From NCBI GenBank assembly GCA_964541695.1, contig CAZIRB010000019.1, forward strand, positions 1 through 28,186: 28,186 nucleotides of DNA, in the 5' to 3' direction. The translations under genes and the position numbers were made by a program. Each line of letters starts with the position of its first letter. The stretch's first letter is position 1. This DNA is from CAZKGE01 sp964541695 (GTDB lineage Bacteria > Bacillota > Clostridia > Christensenellales > CAG-138). Positions 21,726-28,186 of this stretch are shown piece after piece. The notes under the pieces are model-generated. The model was not told where the DNA came from and made no database searches. It saw nothing but the letters and a program-made list of their open reading frames with translations.

Positions 21726-23545
21726 ATAAGGAACAGCTGGAGGCCAAAAGCCTTGGAGATTTGCGCGAAATTGCCAAGCTGCAGGGTGTGAAATCGTTGA
21801 CAAAATTCAGGAAATCCGAGCTCGTCGAGATCATCATGGCCGGCGGCAAGGTCCCCGCGCATATTGAAGCGGCGGCCGTGGAAGGCGAGGACGGGGAGGC
21901 GGCCGGCGCGGAGCCGGGAGCAGCCGCTCCCGCCGCAAATCCGCAGGCCGACGGGCCGGAGCAGGAGCCGTATCCGCGGCAGCGCGCGTACACGCCGCGC
22001 CCGCAGGGCACGTATCAGCCGCACAAGCCCTATTACGACGGCAACCGCCAGGGCGGCGGCTACACGGGCGGCAACTATCAGCAGCGCCGCTCCTACGCAA
22101 ACCCGCAGGGCGGCTATCAGCAGGGCTATCAGAATCAATACGGCAACCGCGGCAACTACCAGCAGGGGTACGCGCAGGGCGGCTATCAGCAGCAGCAGGG
22201 CGGCTACCAGCAGCAGGGCTATTCGCAGGGCAATTATCAGCAGGGCTACCAGCAGCCGAACTATTCCGAGCAGGGCTTCGACGAGGAGCATCGCTACCGC
22301 AACCGGCAGGAAGGATACTACAACAAGGACTACGGCACGAGCAACCCCGCCGTGCCGGAGATGCTGCAGACCGGCGAATGCGGCGACGCGGAGGGTGTGC
22401 TCGAGGTTCTGCCGGATGGCTACGGCTTTTTGCGCTCCGAAAACTATCTGTCCGGCCAGCGCGACGTGTATGTCTCGATCGCGCAGATCCGCCGCTTCGG
22501 CCTGCGGACGGGCGACCTCGTCACGGGCAAGACGCGTCCCTCGAAGGAGGGCGAGCGCTTCCTCGCGCTTCTGTACATTACCGCGGTCAACGGCGAGCCG
22601 CCGGAGAACATCGCGGACCGCAAGCCGTTTGAGGAACTGATCCCGATATTCCCGAACGAGCGCTATACGCTCGAGTGCCCGGGCAACAAGAACACCCTCG
22701 CCATCCGGCTGATCGACCTGATCGCGCCGATCGGCAAGGGCCAGCGCGCGATGATCGTGTCGCAGCCCAAGGCGGGCAAGACGACGCTATTAAAGAACAT
22801 CGCGACCGGCATCTCGACCAACTATCCGGACTCGCACCTGATCGTGCTGCTCATCGACGAGCGGCCCGAGGAAGTGACCGACATGCAGCGCTCGATCAAG
22901 GGCGAGGTGCTGTATTCGACGTTCGACGAGCTGCCGGAGCATCACACGCGCGTGGCCGAGATGGTGCTCGAGCGCGCGATGCGCCTGGTCGAGCAGGGCA
23001 AGGACGTCGTGATCCTGATGGACAGCTTGACGAGGCTTGCGCGCGCGTACAACCTGACGATCCCGCCGACGGGGCGCACGCTCTCCGGCGGCATGGACCC
23101 GGGCGCGCTGCATAAGCCGAAGCGCTTCTTCGGCGCCGCGCGCAACATCGAAAACGGCGGGAGCCTGACCGTGATCGCGACCGCGCTGTCCGAGACGGGC
23201 AGCCGCATGGACGACATGGTCTACGAGGAGTTCAAGGGCACGGGCAACATGGAGATCCATTTAGACCGCAAGCTGTCCGAGCGCCGCATTTTCCCGGCGA
23301 TCGACATCTACAAGTCCGGCACGCGCCGGGAGGACCTGCTGCTCTCGAAGGAGGAGCTCGAGGGCGTGCGCACGATCCGCCGCGTGCTGTCCGGCGGGAA
23401 CCCGGCCGAGGTGACCGAGCAGTTCATCAACATGCTCGAAAAGACGAACACGAACGAGGAGTTTTTGCAGCGCCTCAAGGACTGGGTCAACATCTACGAG
23501 AAGGAAGGATACACGACCTCTTCGCAGAACCGCTTCGGCAAATAA
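21722..23545 (+). CDS. rho: Transcription termination factor Rho with prion-like insertion
   Basis: Rho is the hexameric RNA-dependent ATPase that ends transcription. The 607-residue protein is about 180 longer than classic Rho. Order: N-terminal helical domain (1-45), an acidic Ala/Pro/Glu-rich stretch (50-85), an Arg-containing Gln/Tyr/Gly/Asn-rich segment (about 86-205), the RNA-binding cold-shock-like domain (LEVLPDGYGFLRS, 227-239), and the ATPase with Walker A SQPKAGKTTL (347-356), Walker B VVILMDS (429-435), Q-loop GMDPGALHKPKRFFGAARN and R-loop KGTGNMEIHLDRKL. All catalytic elements are intact. The TTG start has AGAGGAG 10 bases upstream and matches the usual Rho N-terminus. Confidence 0.97.
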   Translation: MNKEQLEAKSLGDLREIAKLQGVKSLTKFRKSELVEIIMAGGKVPAHIEAAAVEGEDGEAAGAEPGAAAPAANPQADGPEQEPYPRQRAYTPRPQGTYQPHKPYYDGNRQGGGYTGGNYQQRRSYANPQGGYQQGYQNQYGNRGNYQQGYAQGGYQQQQGGYQQQGYSQGNYQQGYQQPNYSEQGFDEEHRYRNRQEGYYNKDYGTSNPAVPEMLQTGECGDAEGVLEVLPDGYGFLRSENYLSGQRDVYVSIAQIRRFGLRTGDLVTGKTRPSKEGERFLALLYITAVNGEPPENIADRKPFEELIPIFPNERYTLECPGNKNTLAIRLIDLIAPIGKGQRAMIVSQPKAGKTTLLKNIATGISTNYPDSHLIVLLIDERPEEVTDMQRSIKGEVLYSTFDELPEHHTRVAEMVLERAMRLVEQGKDVVILMDSLTRLARAYNLTIPPTGRTLSGGMDPGALHKPKRFFGAARNIENGGSLTVIATALSETGSRMDDMVYEEFKGTGNMEIHLDRKLSERRIFPAIDIYKSGTRREDLLLSKEELEGVRTIRRVLSGGNPAEVTEQFINMLEKTNTNEEFLQRLKDWVNIYEKEGYTTSSQNRFGK

Positions 23546-23549
23546 GGCC

Positions 23550-23578
23550 CTGTTTTTCTGAAAAAACAGTTGCTTTTT
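23550..23578 (+). terminator. Weak A/T-rich hairpin terminator after rho
   Basis: CTGTTTTT (23550-23557) and AAAAACAG (23562-23569) form an 8-bp stem with a CTGA loop, followed by TTGCTTTTT. The stem is A/T-rich, so efficiency is doubtful. Confidence 0.45.
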
Positions 23579-23598
23579 ACGGCCCGCCTATGTATAAT
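23570..23598 (+). promoter_or_regulatory. Sigma-A promoter of rpmE
   Basis: TTGCTT (23570-23575), a 17-base spacer and consensus TATAAT (23593-23598), 40 bases before the rpmE ATG. The -35 box overlaps the tail of the rho terminator. Confidence 0.7.
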
Positions 23599-23637
23599 AG
23601 CCGAGGTAACGGTTTTTTGCGAAGGAGTGAGCGCACC

Positions 23638-23835
23638 ATGAAGAAAGAGATCCATCCCGCGTACGGTCAGGCTGTCGTACGCTGTGCCTGCGGCGAGACG
23701 TTTGTCACCGGCTCCACGAAAAAGGAGCTTTCGGTTGAAATTTGCAGCAAATGCCATCCGTTCTTCACCGGCAAGCAAAAGCTTGTGGACAGCGGCGGCC
23801 GCGTCGACAAGTTCAAGAAGCGCTACGGACTGTAA
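23638..23835 (+). CDS. rpmE: 50S ribosomal protein L31, zinc-binding form
   Basis: L31 bridges the ribosomal subunits. The 65-residue protein starts MKKEIHPAYG, the family N-terminus, and ends GRVDKFKKRYGL. Four Cys (16, 18, 36, 39) form the zinc site of the C+ type, which is replaced by a zinc-free paralogue under zinc starvation in some bacteria. AAGGAGTG lies 8-10 bases before the ATG at 23638, ruling out the upstream in-frame ATG. The order rpmE-DUF1385-prmC-prfA is common in Clostridia; a terminator separates rpmE from the rest here. Confidence 0.97.
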   Translation: MKKEIHPAYGQAVVRCACGETFVTGSTKKELSVEICSKCHPFFTGKQKLVDSGGRVDKFKKRYGL

Positions 23836-23846
23836 GCCGTGGCAGG

Positions 23847-23876
23847 AAAAAGCCTTCCTCGGGAAGGCTTTTTTGC
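23847..23876 (+). terminator. Intrinsic terminator after rpmE
   Basis: AAAAAGCCTTCC (23847-23858) and GGAAGGCTTTTT (23862-23873) form a 12-bp perfect stem with a TCG loop and a run of six T. It ends 35 bases before the next ATG, where I find no clear promoter, so some readthrough or an unseen promoter must serve the downstream genes. Confidence 0.85.
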
Positions 23877-23908
23877 AATATGCGAACGGATGATTTGGAG
23901 GCTTAGTC

Positions 23909-25036
23909 ATGAAGCGATGCACGGTGGGCGGCCAGGCGGTGCTCGAGGGCGTGATGATGAAAACGCCCGCGGGCGGCCTCGCGCTCGCGGTCCGCAAGAC
24001 CGACGGCAGTATCGTAACCGAATATACGCGGAGTGAAACGCGCGCCAAGAAGGGCACGTTCTTTGGGCTGCCCGTCGTGCGCGGCGTGGTGGTGTTTATC
24101 GAGTCGCTCGCCGGCGGCATGCGGATGACCATGCGCTCCGCGGAGCTGTTCGGCGCGGAGGCGGAGCCGGACGCGTTTGAGAAATGGCTCGCCAAAAGGT
24201 TCAATAAGTCCGCCATGGACATTACCATCGGGATCGCGGCCGTGCTCGCCATAGGGCTCGCGGTCGGCCTGTTTGTTTTTTTGCCGTCGCTCACCACGCA
24301 GCTCATCCCTTGGACTGAGGGCGCGCGCTCCATCGTCAAGAGCCTGACGGAGGGCGTCGTGCGGCTGCTGATCTTCCTTATTTATATCAGTATCATCGCG
24401 GTGATGAAGGACATCCGGCGCCTGTACATGTACCACGGCGCGGAGCATAAGACGATCGCGTGCTACGAGCATGAGGCGGAGATGACCGTCGGGAACGCCA
24501 TGCGGTATTCGCGGCTGCACCCGCGCTGCGGCACGAACTATCTGTTCCTCGTTATGGCCGTATCGATCCTGTTCTTCGCGATGCTGCCGTACAGCGAGAA
24601 CTTTCTGCTGCGCTTTGCCACACGGCTCGTGTTTCTGCCGGTCGTGGCCGGCATCTCGTACGAAGTGCTCCGGCTTGCGGCCGCGTCGGACAGCCTGCTT
24701 GCGCGCGTCGTGCGCGCGCCCGGCATGGGACTGCAGTACCTGACCACGCGCGAGCCCACGCCCGACATGGTCGAGGTCGCGTTCGCGGCGTTCAACCTTG
24801 CGATGGACGCGCAGAACGAGGCGGAGGCGAAGGCGGCGGGGCAGCCGCAGACAACGGCGGATGAGAAGCCGGCCGCGCAGGAAACCGTTGCGGCCGAGGC
24901 GGCCTCCGGAGCCGAGTCCTGTGAAGTGAATGCTACGGACGACGGATCAGCGGTCTGTCAATCCCAATCTCAGCCGTCCTCCGCGACGGCGGACGCGGCG
25001 CAGACCGACCCCGCGCGGGAGGCGACGCTTTCATGA
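23909..25036 (+). CDS. DUF1385 family membrane protein (YqhQ-like)
   Basis: A 375-residue protein of unknown function found beside prmC/prfA in many Firmicutes. It opens with the signature GGQAVLEGVMMKTP (residues 7-20), has about four membrane segments (including ITIGIAAVLAIGLAVGLFVF and LLIFLIYISIIAVM), and holds the conserved YHGAEHKTIACYEHE and RLHPRCGTNYLF motifs, whose His, Glu and Cys look like a metal site. The last 65 or so residues form an Ala/Gln/Glu-rich, low-complexity tail not seen in typical members. GGAGG precedes the ATG. The stop overlaps the prmC start (ATGA). Confidence 0.93.
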   Translation: MKRCTVGGQAVLEGVMMKTPAGGLALAVRKTDGSIVTEYTRSETRAKKGTFFGLPVVRGVVVFIESLAGGMRMTMRSAELFGAEAEPDAFEKWLAKRFNKSAMDITIGIAAVLAIGLAVGLFVFLPSLTTQLIPWTEGARSIVKSLTEGVVRLLIFLIYISIIAVMKDIRRLYMYHGAEHKTIACYEHEAEMTVGNAMRYSRLHPRCGTNYLFLVMAVSILFFAMLPYSENFLLRFATRLVFLPVVAGISYEVLRLAAASDSLLARVVRAPGMGLQYLTTREPTPDMVEVAFAAFNLAMDAQNEAEAKAAGQPQTTADEKPAAQETVAAEAASGAESCEVNATDDGSAVCQSQSQPSSATADAAQTDPAREATLS

Positions 25037-25854
25037 CGGCCGGGGAAGCGGCGCGGCTGACCGCGCTGCGGCTTGTACCCGTCTGCGGCGACGACGCGCA
25101 CTTTGAGGCCAACTGCATGGTCGCGGCGCTGCTCGGCGTGTCGACCGGCGCGCTGGGGCTGCACCGCGGCATGCCGCTGGACGCGGACGCGCTGCTGACG
25201 CTCGAGGACTGGACGGAGCGGCGCGAAAAGCGCGAGCCGCTGCAGTACATCCTCGGCGAGTGGGAATTCTGCGGGTTCGTGATCGAGTTGAATCCCGCCG
25301 TGCTGATCCCACGGCCGGAGACGGAGGAGCTCGCGATGCGCGCGGTCGAGCTGATCCGGCTGAACGCGTACAGCACGGCGCTGGACCTGTGCACGGGCAG
25401 CGGCTGCATAGCGGTCGCGGTCGCGAAGCTGACCGATGCGGCTGTGACGGCCGCGGACATCAGCGCGGACGCGGTGGCGACCGCCGCGGAGAACGCGCGG
25501 GTTAACGAAGTTGCTGTCGCGCTGCGCACAGGCGATCTGTTTTCCGCGGTGCCGGGCGAGCGCTTCGACCTGATCGTATGCAATCCGCCGTATTTGACCG
25601 GCGCGGAGATGGACGCGCTGCAGCCGGAGCTTCGCTGCGAACCGCACGAGGCGCTGTTCGGCGGCGACGACGGGCTTGCGTTCTACCGCAGGATCGCGGA
25701 AGAATACCGCGGTTATCTGAACCCGGGCGGCGCGCTGCTGCTCGAGATCGGCGCGAATCAGGCGCAGGACGTGCTGGACCTGTTTCCCGGCGCGGCGCTG
25801 CGGTACGACCTGTCCGGCAACGCGAGAATCATCGAATGCGGAGGGCACGCTTGA
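25033..25854 (+). CDS. prmC: Release factor glutamine methyltransferase PrmC
   Basis: PrmC methylates the Gln of the GGQ motif in release factors, raising termination efficiency; its substrate RF1 is encoded two genes downstream. The 273-residue enzyme has the N-terminal helical domain, the linker FCGFVIELNPAVLIPRPETE, the SAM motif I (ALDLCTGSGCIAVAVAK), AADIS, and the substrate-binding NPPYLTGAEMDAL (NPPY near residue 183). It starts inside the DUF1385 stop and its own TGA overlaps the TTG start of the next gene. Confidence 0.96.
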   Translation: MTAGEAARLTALRLVPVCGDDAHFEANCMVAALLGVSTGALGLHRGMPLDADALLTLEDWTERREKREPLQYILGEWEFCGFVIELNPAVLIPRPETEELAMRAVELIRLNAYSTALDLCTGSGCIAVAVAKLTDAAVTAADISADAVATAAENARVNEVAVALRTGDLFSAVPGERFDLIVCNPPYLTGAEMDALQPELRCEPHEALFGGDDGLAFYRRIAEEYRGYLNPGGALLLEIGANQAQDVLDLFPGAALRYDLSGNARIIECGGHA

Positions 25855-27059
25855 CCAAAACACGATTCGCATTGGCCTGCGCCGCGCTGATTCTTCTGCT
25901 GCCGACCGCGTTTTCGCGCGCGGCGGGGAACGCCGCGGACGACGCCGCTTCCGCAGAGCCGATATACGCGACCGTCGGCGCGGTGGGCGACATCATCGTG
26001 ATGGACGGGCAGTCCGCCGGCGCGTACGACGACGCGACCGGCACGTACGATTTTACGCGGAGCTTTGCCGGCATGGCCGATTGCTTAAGCAGCGTCGATC
26101 TGATGTGCGGCAACCTCGAGGTGCCGCTTGCGGGCGAAAAATTCGGCTACGCGCAGCGGCAGCGCAACCCCGGCGAATACCAGACGTTCAACGCGCCGGA
26201 CGCGCTGGCCGACGCACTGGCGGGCGCGGGCTTCGACGTGCTGACCACGGCGAACAACCACTGCCTGGATTGCGGCGCGGAGGGGCTGTACCGTACGATC
26301 CGCGTGCTCGACGCGAAAGGTATCCGGCACACCGGCACCGCGGCAAGCGCGGCGGGCCGCAACAAGCCGCTCGTCGTGGACGCGGGCGGCATCCGCGTCG
26401 GCATCGTGGCCGCGACGGAGTATACGAACGACAACCTCGGCTCGCTTTCAAAGCCGGAGCAGTCGTATGCGGTCACGACGCTGTACAAGCACCGCGACCT
26501 GCTCCTTGCCGACATCGCGGCCTGCCGGAAAAGCGGCGCGGAGTTTGTGATCGTGTTCCCGCACTGGGGACAGGAGAAGGCGGCGGAGCCCAAGCCGCTC
26601 TCGCGCCGCTGCGCCGCGGAGCTGATCGCCGCGGGCGCGGACGCCGTGCTCGGCGCGCATTCGCACTGCGTGCAGGAGGCGGAGTATATCGCCGTGCAGC
26701 GCGGCGGGAAGCCGCATACGGGGCTCGTCGTTTACTCCATGGGGAATTTCATCTCCAGTATGCTCGACGAGCCGTACAAATACGGCCTGTTCGTGCGTCT
26801 GACGCTGAAAAAGGACGCGGGCGTCGTGACGCTTAGCCGCGCGGACTGCCTGCCGACGCTGACGTTTGCGCGGCGCAGCGAGTATAAGCGGTCCGCCTAC
26901 GAGGTCATCCCCGCGCTGAGCGACCCCGAAAACATCGAATCGTACTCGCCGCTGTCGGAAACCGAGCTGCGGTTCATTCAGAAGGCGCGGGCATATGTGG
27001 AAAAGGCGGTGCGCGCGGACGTGCTGCCGCTGATGGAGGATCTATGCTGGAAAAACTGA
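25851..27059 (+). CDS. CapA family metallophosphatase-like exported protein
   Basis: A 402-residue protein with a signal peptide (hydrophobic stretch LACAALILLLPTAFSRA, cleavage likely near residue 25). The mature part belongs to the poly-gamma-glutamate CapA/PgsA (calcineurin-like) family: VGAVGDIIVM, CGNLEVPL, TTANNHCLDCG, FPHWGQEK, GADAVLGAHSHCVQ and YSMGNF supply the metal-binding residues. The start is TTG 25851: GGAGGG lies five bases upstream and the TTGA overlap with prmC implies coupling. Capsule genes are absent, so a role in polyglutamate synthesis is not supported; an extracellular phosphoesterase is as likely. Confidence 0.88.
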   Translation: MTKTRFALACAALILLLPTAFSRAAGNAADDAASAEPIYATVGAVGDIIVMDGQSAGAYDDATGTYDFTRSFAGMADCLSSVDLMCGNLEVPLAGEKFGYAQRQRNPGEYQTFNAPDALADALAGAGFDVLTTANNHCLDCGAEGLYRTIRVLDAKGIRHTGTAASAAGRNKPLVVDAGGIRVGIVAATEYTNDNLGSLSKPEQSYAVTTLYKHRDLLLADIAACRKSGAEFVIVFPHWGQEKAAEPKPLSRRCAAELIAAGADAVLGAHSHCVQEAEYIAVQRGGKPHTGLVVYSMGNFISSMLDEPYKYGLFVRLTLKKDAGVVTLSRADCLPTLTFARRSEYKRSAYEVIPALSDPENIESYSPLSETELRFIQKARAYVEKAVRADVLPLMEDLCWKN

Positions 27060-28117
27060 AGCAGCTGCGCGCCCGCTACGACGAGCTGACGGAGCGCATC
27101 GCGCAGCCCGAGGCCATGGACGATCTGGCCGCGTGGCGCGATATGACAAAGGAGCGCGCGCAGCTAGACGAGATCGTCTCGGTCTTTACTGAATATGAGA
27201 AGGCGGAAGCCGAGCTTGCCGAGTGCCGCGCGATGCAGGCCGAACATATGGACGCGGACATGCGCGAACTGGTCCATCAGGAGATGGCGCAGCTCGAGGA
27301 GAGGCTCGCGTCGCTTGAGGAACAGCTGCGCATTCTGCTTTTGCCGAAGGACCCGAACGACGAGCGCGACGTTCTCGTCGAGATCCGCGCGGGCACGGGC
27401 GGGGACGAGGCGGCGTTGTTCGGCGCGAACCTGCTGCGCATGTACCTGCGGTACGCGGAGCGCAACGGCTACCGCGTCGAGTACATCACGAACAGCCTGA
27501 CCGACATGGGCGGCGTCAAGGAGGTCGTGCTGTCGCTCGGCGGCAAGCGCGGCGCGTATAGCCGCTTAAAGTACGAGAGCGGCGTGCACCGCGTGCAGCG
27601 CGTGCCGGAGACGGAGTCGCAGGGACGCATCCACACGAGCGCGGCGACCGTGGCCGTGCTGCCCGAGGTGGACGACGTGCAGGTCGAGATCCGGGACGCG
27701 GACCTGCGCATCGACACGTACCGTTCGAGCGGCGCGGGCGGCCAACATGTCAACAAGACCGAGTCTGCCATCCGCATCACGCACCTGCCGACCGGCATGG
27801 TCGTATCGTGCCAGGACGAAAAATCGCAGCTCAAGAACAAGGAGCAGGCCATGCGCGTGCTCAAGAGCCGGCTGTACGACTTCTACCGCTCCAAGCAGGA
27901 GCAGGAGATTTCGAGCGCCAGAAAGAGCCTCGTCGGCTCCGGCGACCGCTCGGAGCGCATCCGGACGTACAACTTCCCGCAGGGCCGCGTGACGGACCAC
28001 CGGATCGGGCTGACGCTGTACAAGCTCGAGCAGTTTTTAGACGGCGACATGGACGAGCTGATCGACGCGCTGATCCTCTCGGAGCGCGCGGCGCTGCTCG
28101 CGAGCGAGAAAAAATAA
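27044..28117 (+). CDS. prfA: Peptide chain release factor 1
   Basis: RF1 reads UAA and UAG stop codons and triggers peptide release. The 357-residue protein has the stop-codon reading motif P-E-T (188-190) in HRVQRVPETESQG, which marks RF1 rather than RF2, and the catalytic GGQ (232-234) in SSGAGGQHVNKTES. The N-terminal coiled helical domain and the C-terminal RVTDHRIGLTLYKLE are complete. GGAGG precedes the ATG, which overlaps the capA-like stop by 16 bases. The next gene starts within its TAA (TAATG). Confidence 0.97.
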   Translation: MLEKLKQLRARYDELTERIAQPEAMDDLAAWRDMTKERAQLDEIVSVFTEYEKAEAELAECRAMQAEHMDADMRELVHQEMAQLEERLASLEEQLRILLLPKDPNDERDVLVEIRAGTGGDEAALFGANLLRMYLRYAERNGYRVEYITNSLTDMGGVKEVVLSLGGKRGAYSRLKYESGVHRVQRVPETESQGRIHTSAATVAVLPEVDDVQVEIRDADLRIDTYRSSGAGGQHVNKTESAIRITHLPTGMVVSCQDEKSQLKNKEQAMRVLKSRLYDFYRSKQEQEISSARKSLVGSGDRSERIRTYNFPQGRVTDHRIGLTLYKLEQFLDGDMDELIDALILSERAALLASEKK

Positions 28118-28186
28118 TGCGGACCGAGGTCATCAACACCGAATCGCAGTCCGGCGCGGGCACGAAGCGCGGCGCGGAGATCATCA
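28117..28186 (+). CDS. Start of a probable Sua5/YrdC threonylcarbamoyl-AMP synthase (partial)
   Basis: Only 23 codons are present before the window ends (MRTEVINTES, then a Gly/Ala-rich stretch and GAEII). The ATG shares its A with the prfA stop codon. The short sequence resembles the N-terminal approach of Sua5-type proteins, where a basic/acidic strand precedes an 'AA-I--GG' helix, and sua5 commonly follows prfA in Firmicutes. Identity is therefore mainly a synteny inference. Confidence 0.5.
   Translation, partial: MRTEVINTESQSGAGTKRGAEII

Noticed and set aside
22040..22291. The repetitive DNA in rho considered as a tandem-repeat or assembly artefact
   Set aside because: The frame stays open with varied codons, and flanking Rho domains are intact in the same frame, so it reads as true coding low-complexity sequence.
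25578..25850. An in-frame upstream extension of the CapA-like gene by 91 codons
   Set aside because: It overlaps prmC in another frame, has Arg/Gly-rich shadow composition and would bury the signal peptide; TTG 25851 with GGAGGG is a far better start.
1..28186. Defence system, CRISPR, prophage, toxin-antitoxin or biosynthetic cluster
   Set aside because: All large frames are accounted for by housekeeping, repair, stress, transport or sporulation families; no signature genes, direct-repeat arrays or integrase/transposase were seen.

Overview
The window is a gene-dense, high-GC stretch (roughly 60-65% by eye, not computed) of a bacterial chromosome. It most likely comes from a spore-forming Firmicute of the class Clostridia. 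Evidence for sporulation is two tandem alpha/beta-type small acid-soluble spore proteins and a yabP-yabQ-divIC cluster. Evidence for Clostridia is conserved gene order (asp23-dak2-recG; rpmE-DUF1385-prmC-prfA-sua5) and SASPs with the clostridial-style core. I do not assign a genus. No rRNA, tRNA, CRISPR array, phage or insertion sequence was seen.

Layout. 1-234: a cluster of four strong hairpins, the last acting as terminator for the minus-strand operon xth-maf-uvrC (235-3461). 3462-3549: overlapping divergent promoters. 3550-6436: a Crp/Fnr-family regulator and an SsuABC/TauABC-type importer (lipoprotein, permease, ATPase) of unknown substrate. 6495-9493: a palindrome-bearing promoter, then alpha/beta hydrolase, a NagB-like protein with a degraded active site, family-4 uracil-DNA glycosylase and YebC. 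9498-13666: asp23, fakA/yloV-like kinase, recG. 13703-14313: two SASP genes between terminators. 14315-16744: mutS2. 16799-20390: response regulator, histidine kinase and membrane-anchored HtrA protease, closed by a bidirectional terminator. 20399-21340 (minus): divIC, yabQ, yabP. 21341-21721: the longest non-coding stretch, with the rho promoter and a possible 19-codon leader peptide. 21722-23545: rho with a large Gln/Tyr/Gly-rich insertion. 23570-28186: rpmE, then DUF1385, prmC, capA-like, prfA and the first 23 codons of a probable sua5, all overlapping or tightly spaced.

How it fits together. Most genes are housekeeping: DNA repair (uvrC, xth, maf, udg, recG, mutS2), translation termination (rpmE, prmC, prfA), transcription termination (rho), envelope stress (HtrA with its two-component system; Asp23), division and spore coat. 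I see no complete novel defence or biosynthetic system. The observations most worth following are: the FUS-like prion-type segment in Rho; the possible rho leader peptide; the NagB-like protein that has lost most catalytic residues; two sigma-A-like promoters (xth, divIC) placed so that the transcript would start at the ATG (leaderless); a perfect terminator directly before a recG with no Shine-Dalgarno sequence; and spore proteins with an altered germination-protease site.
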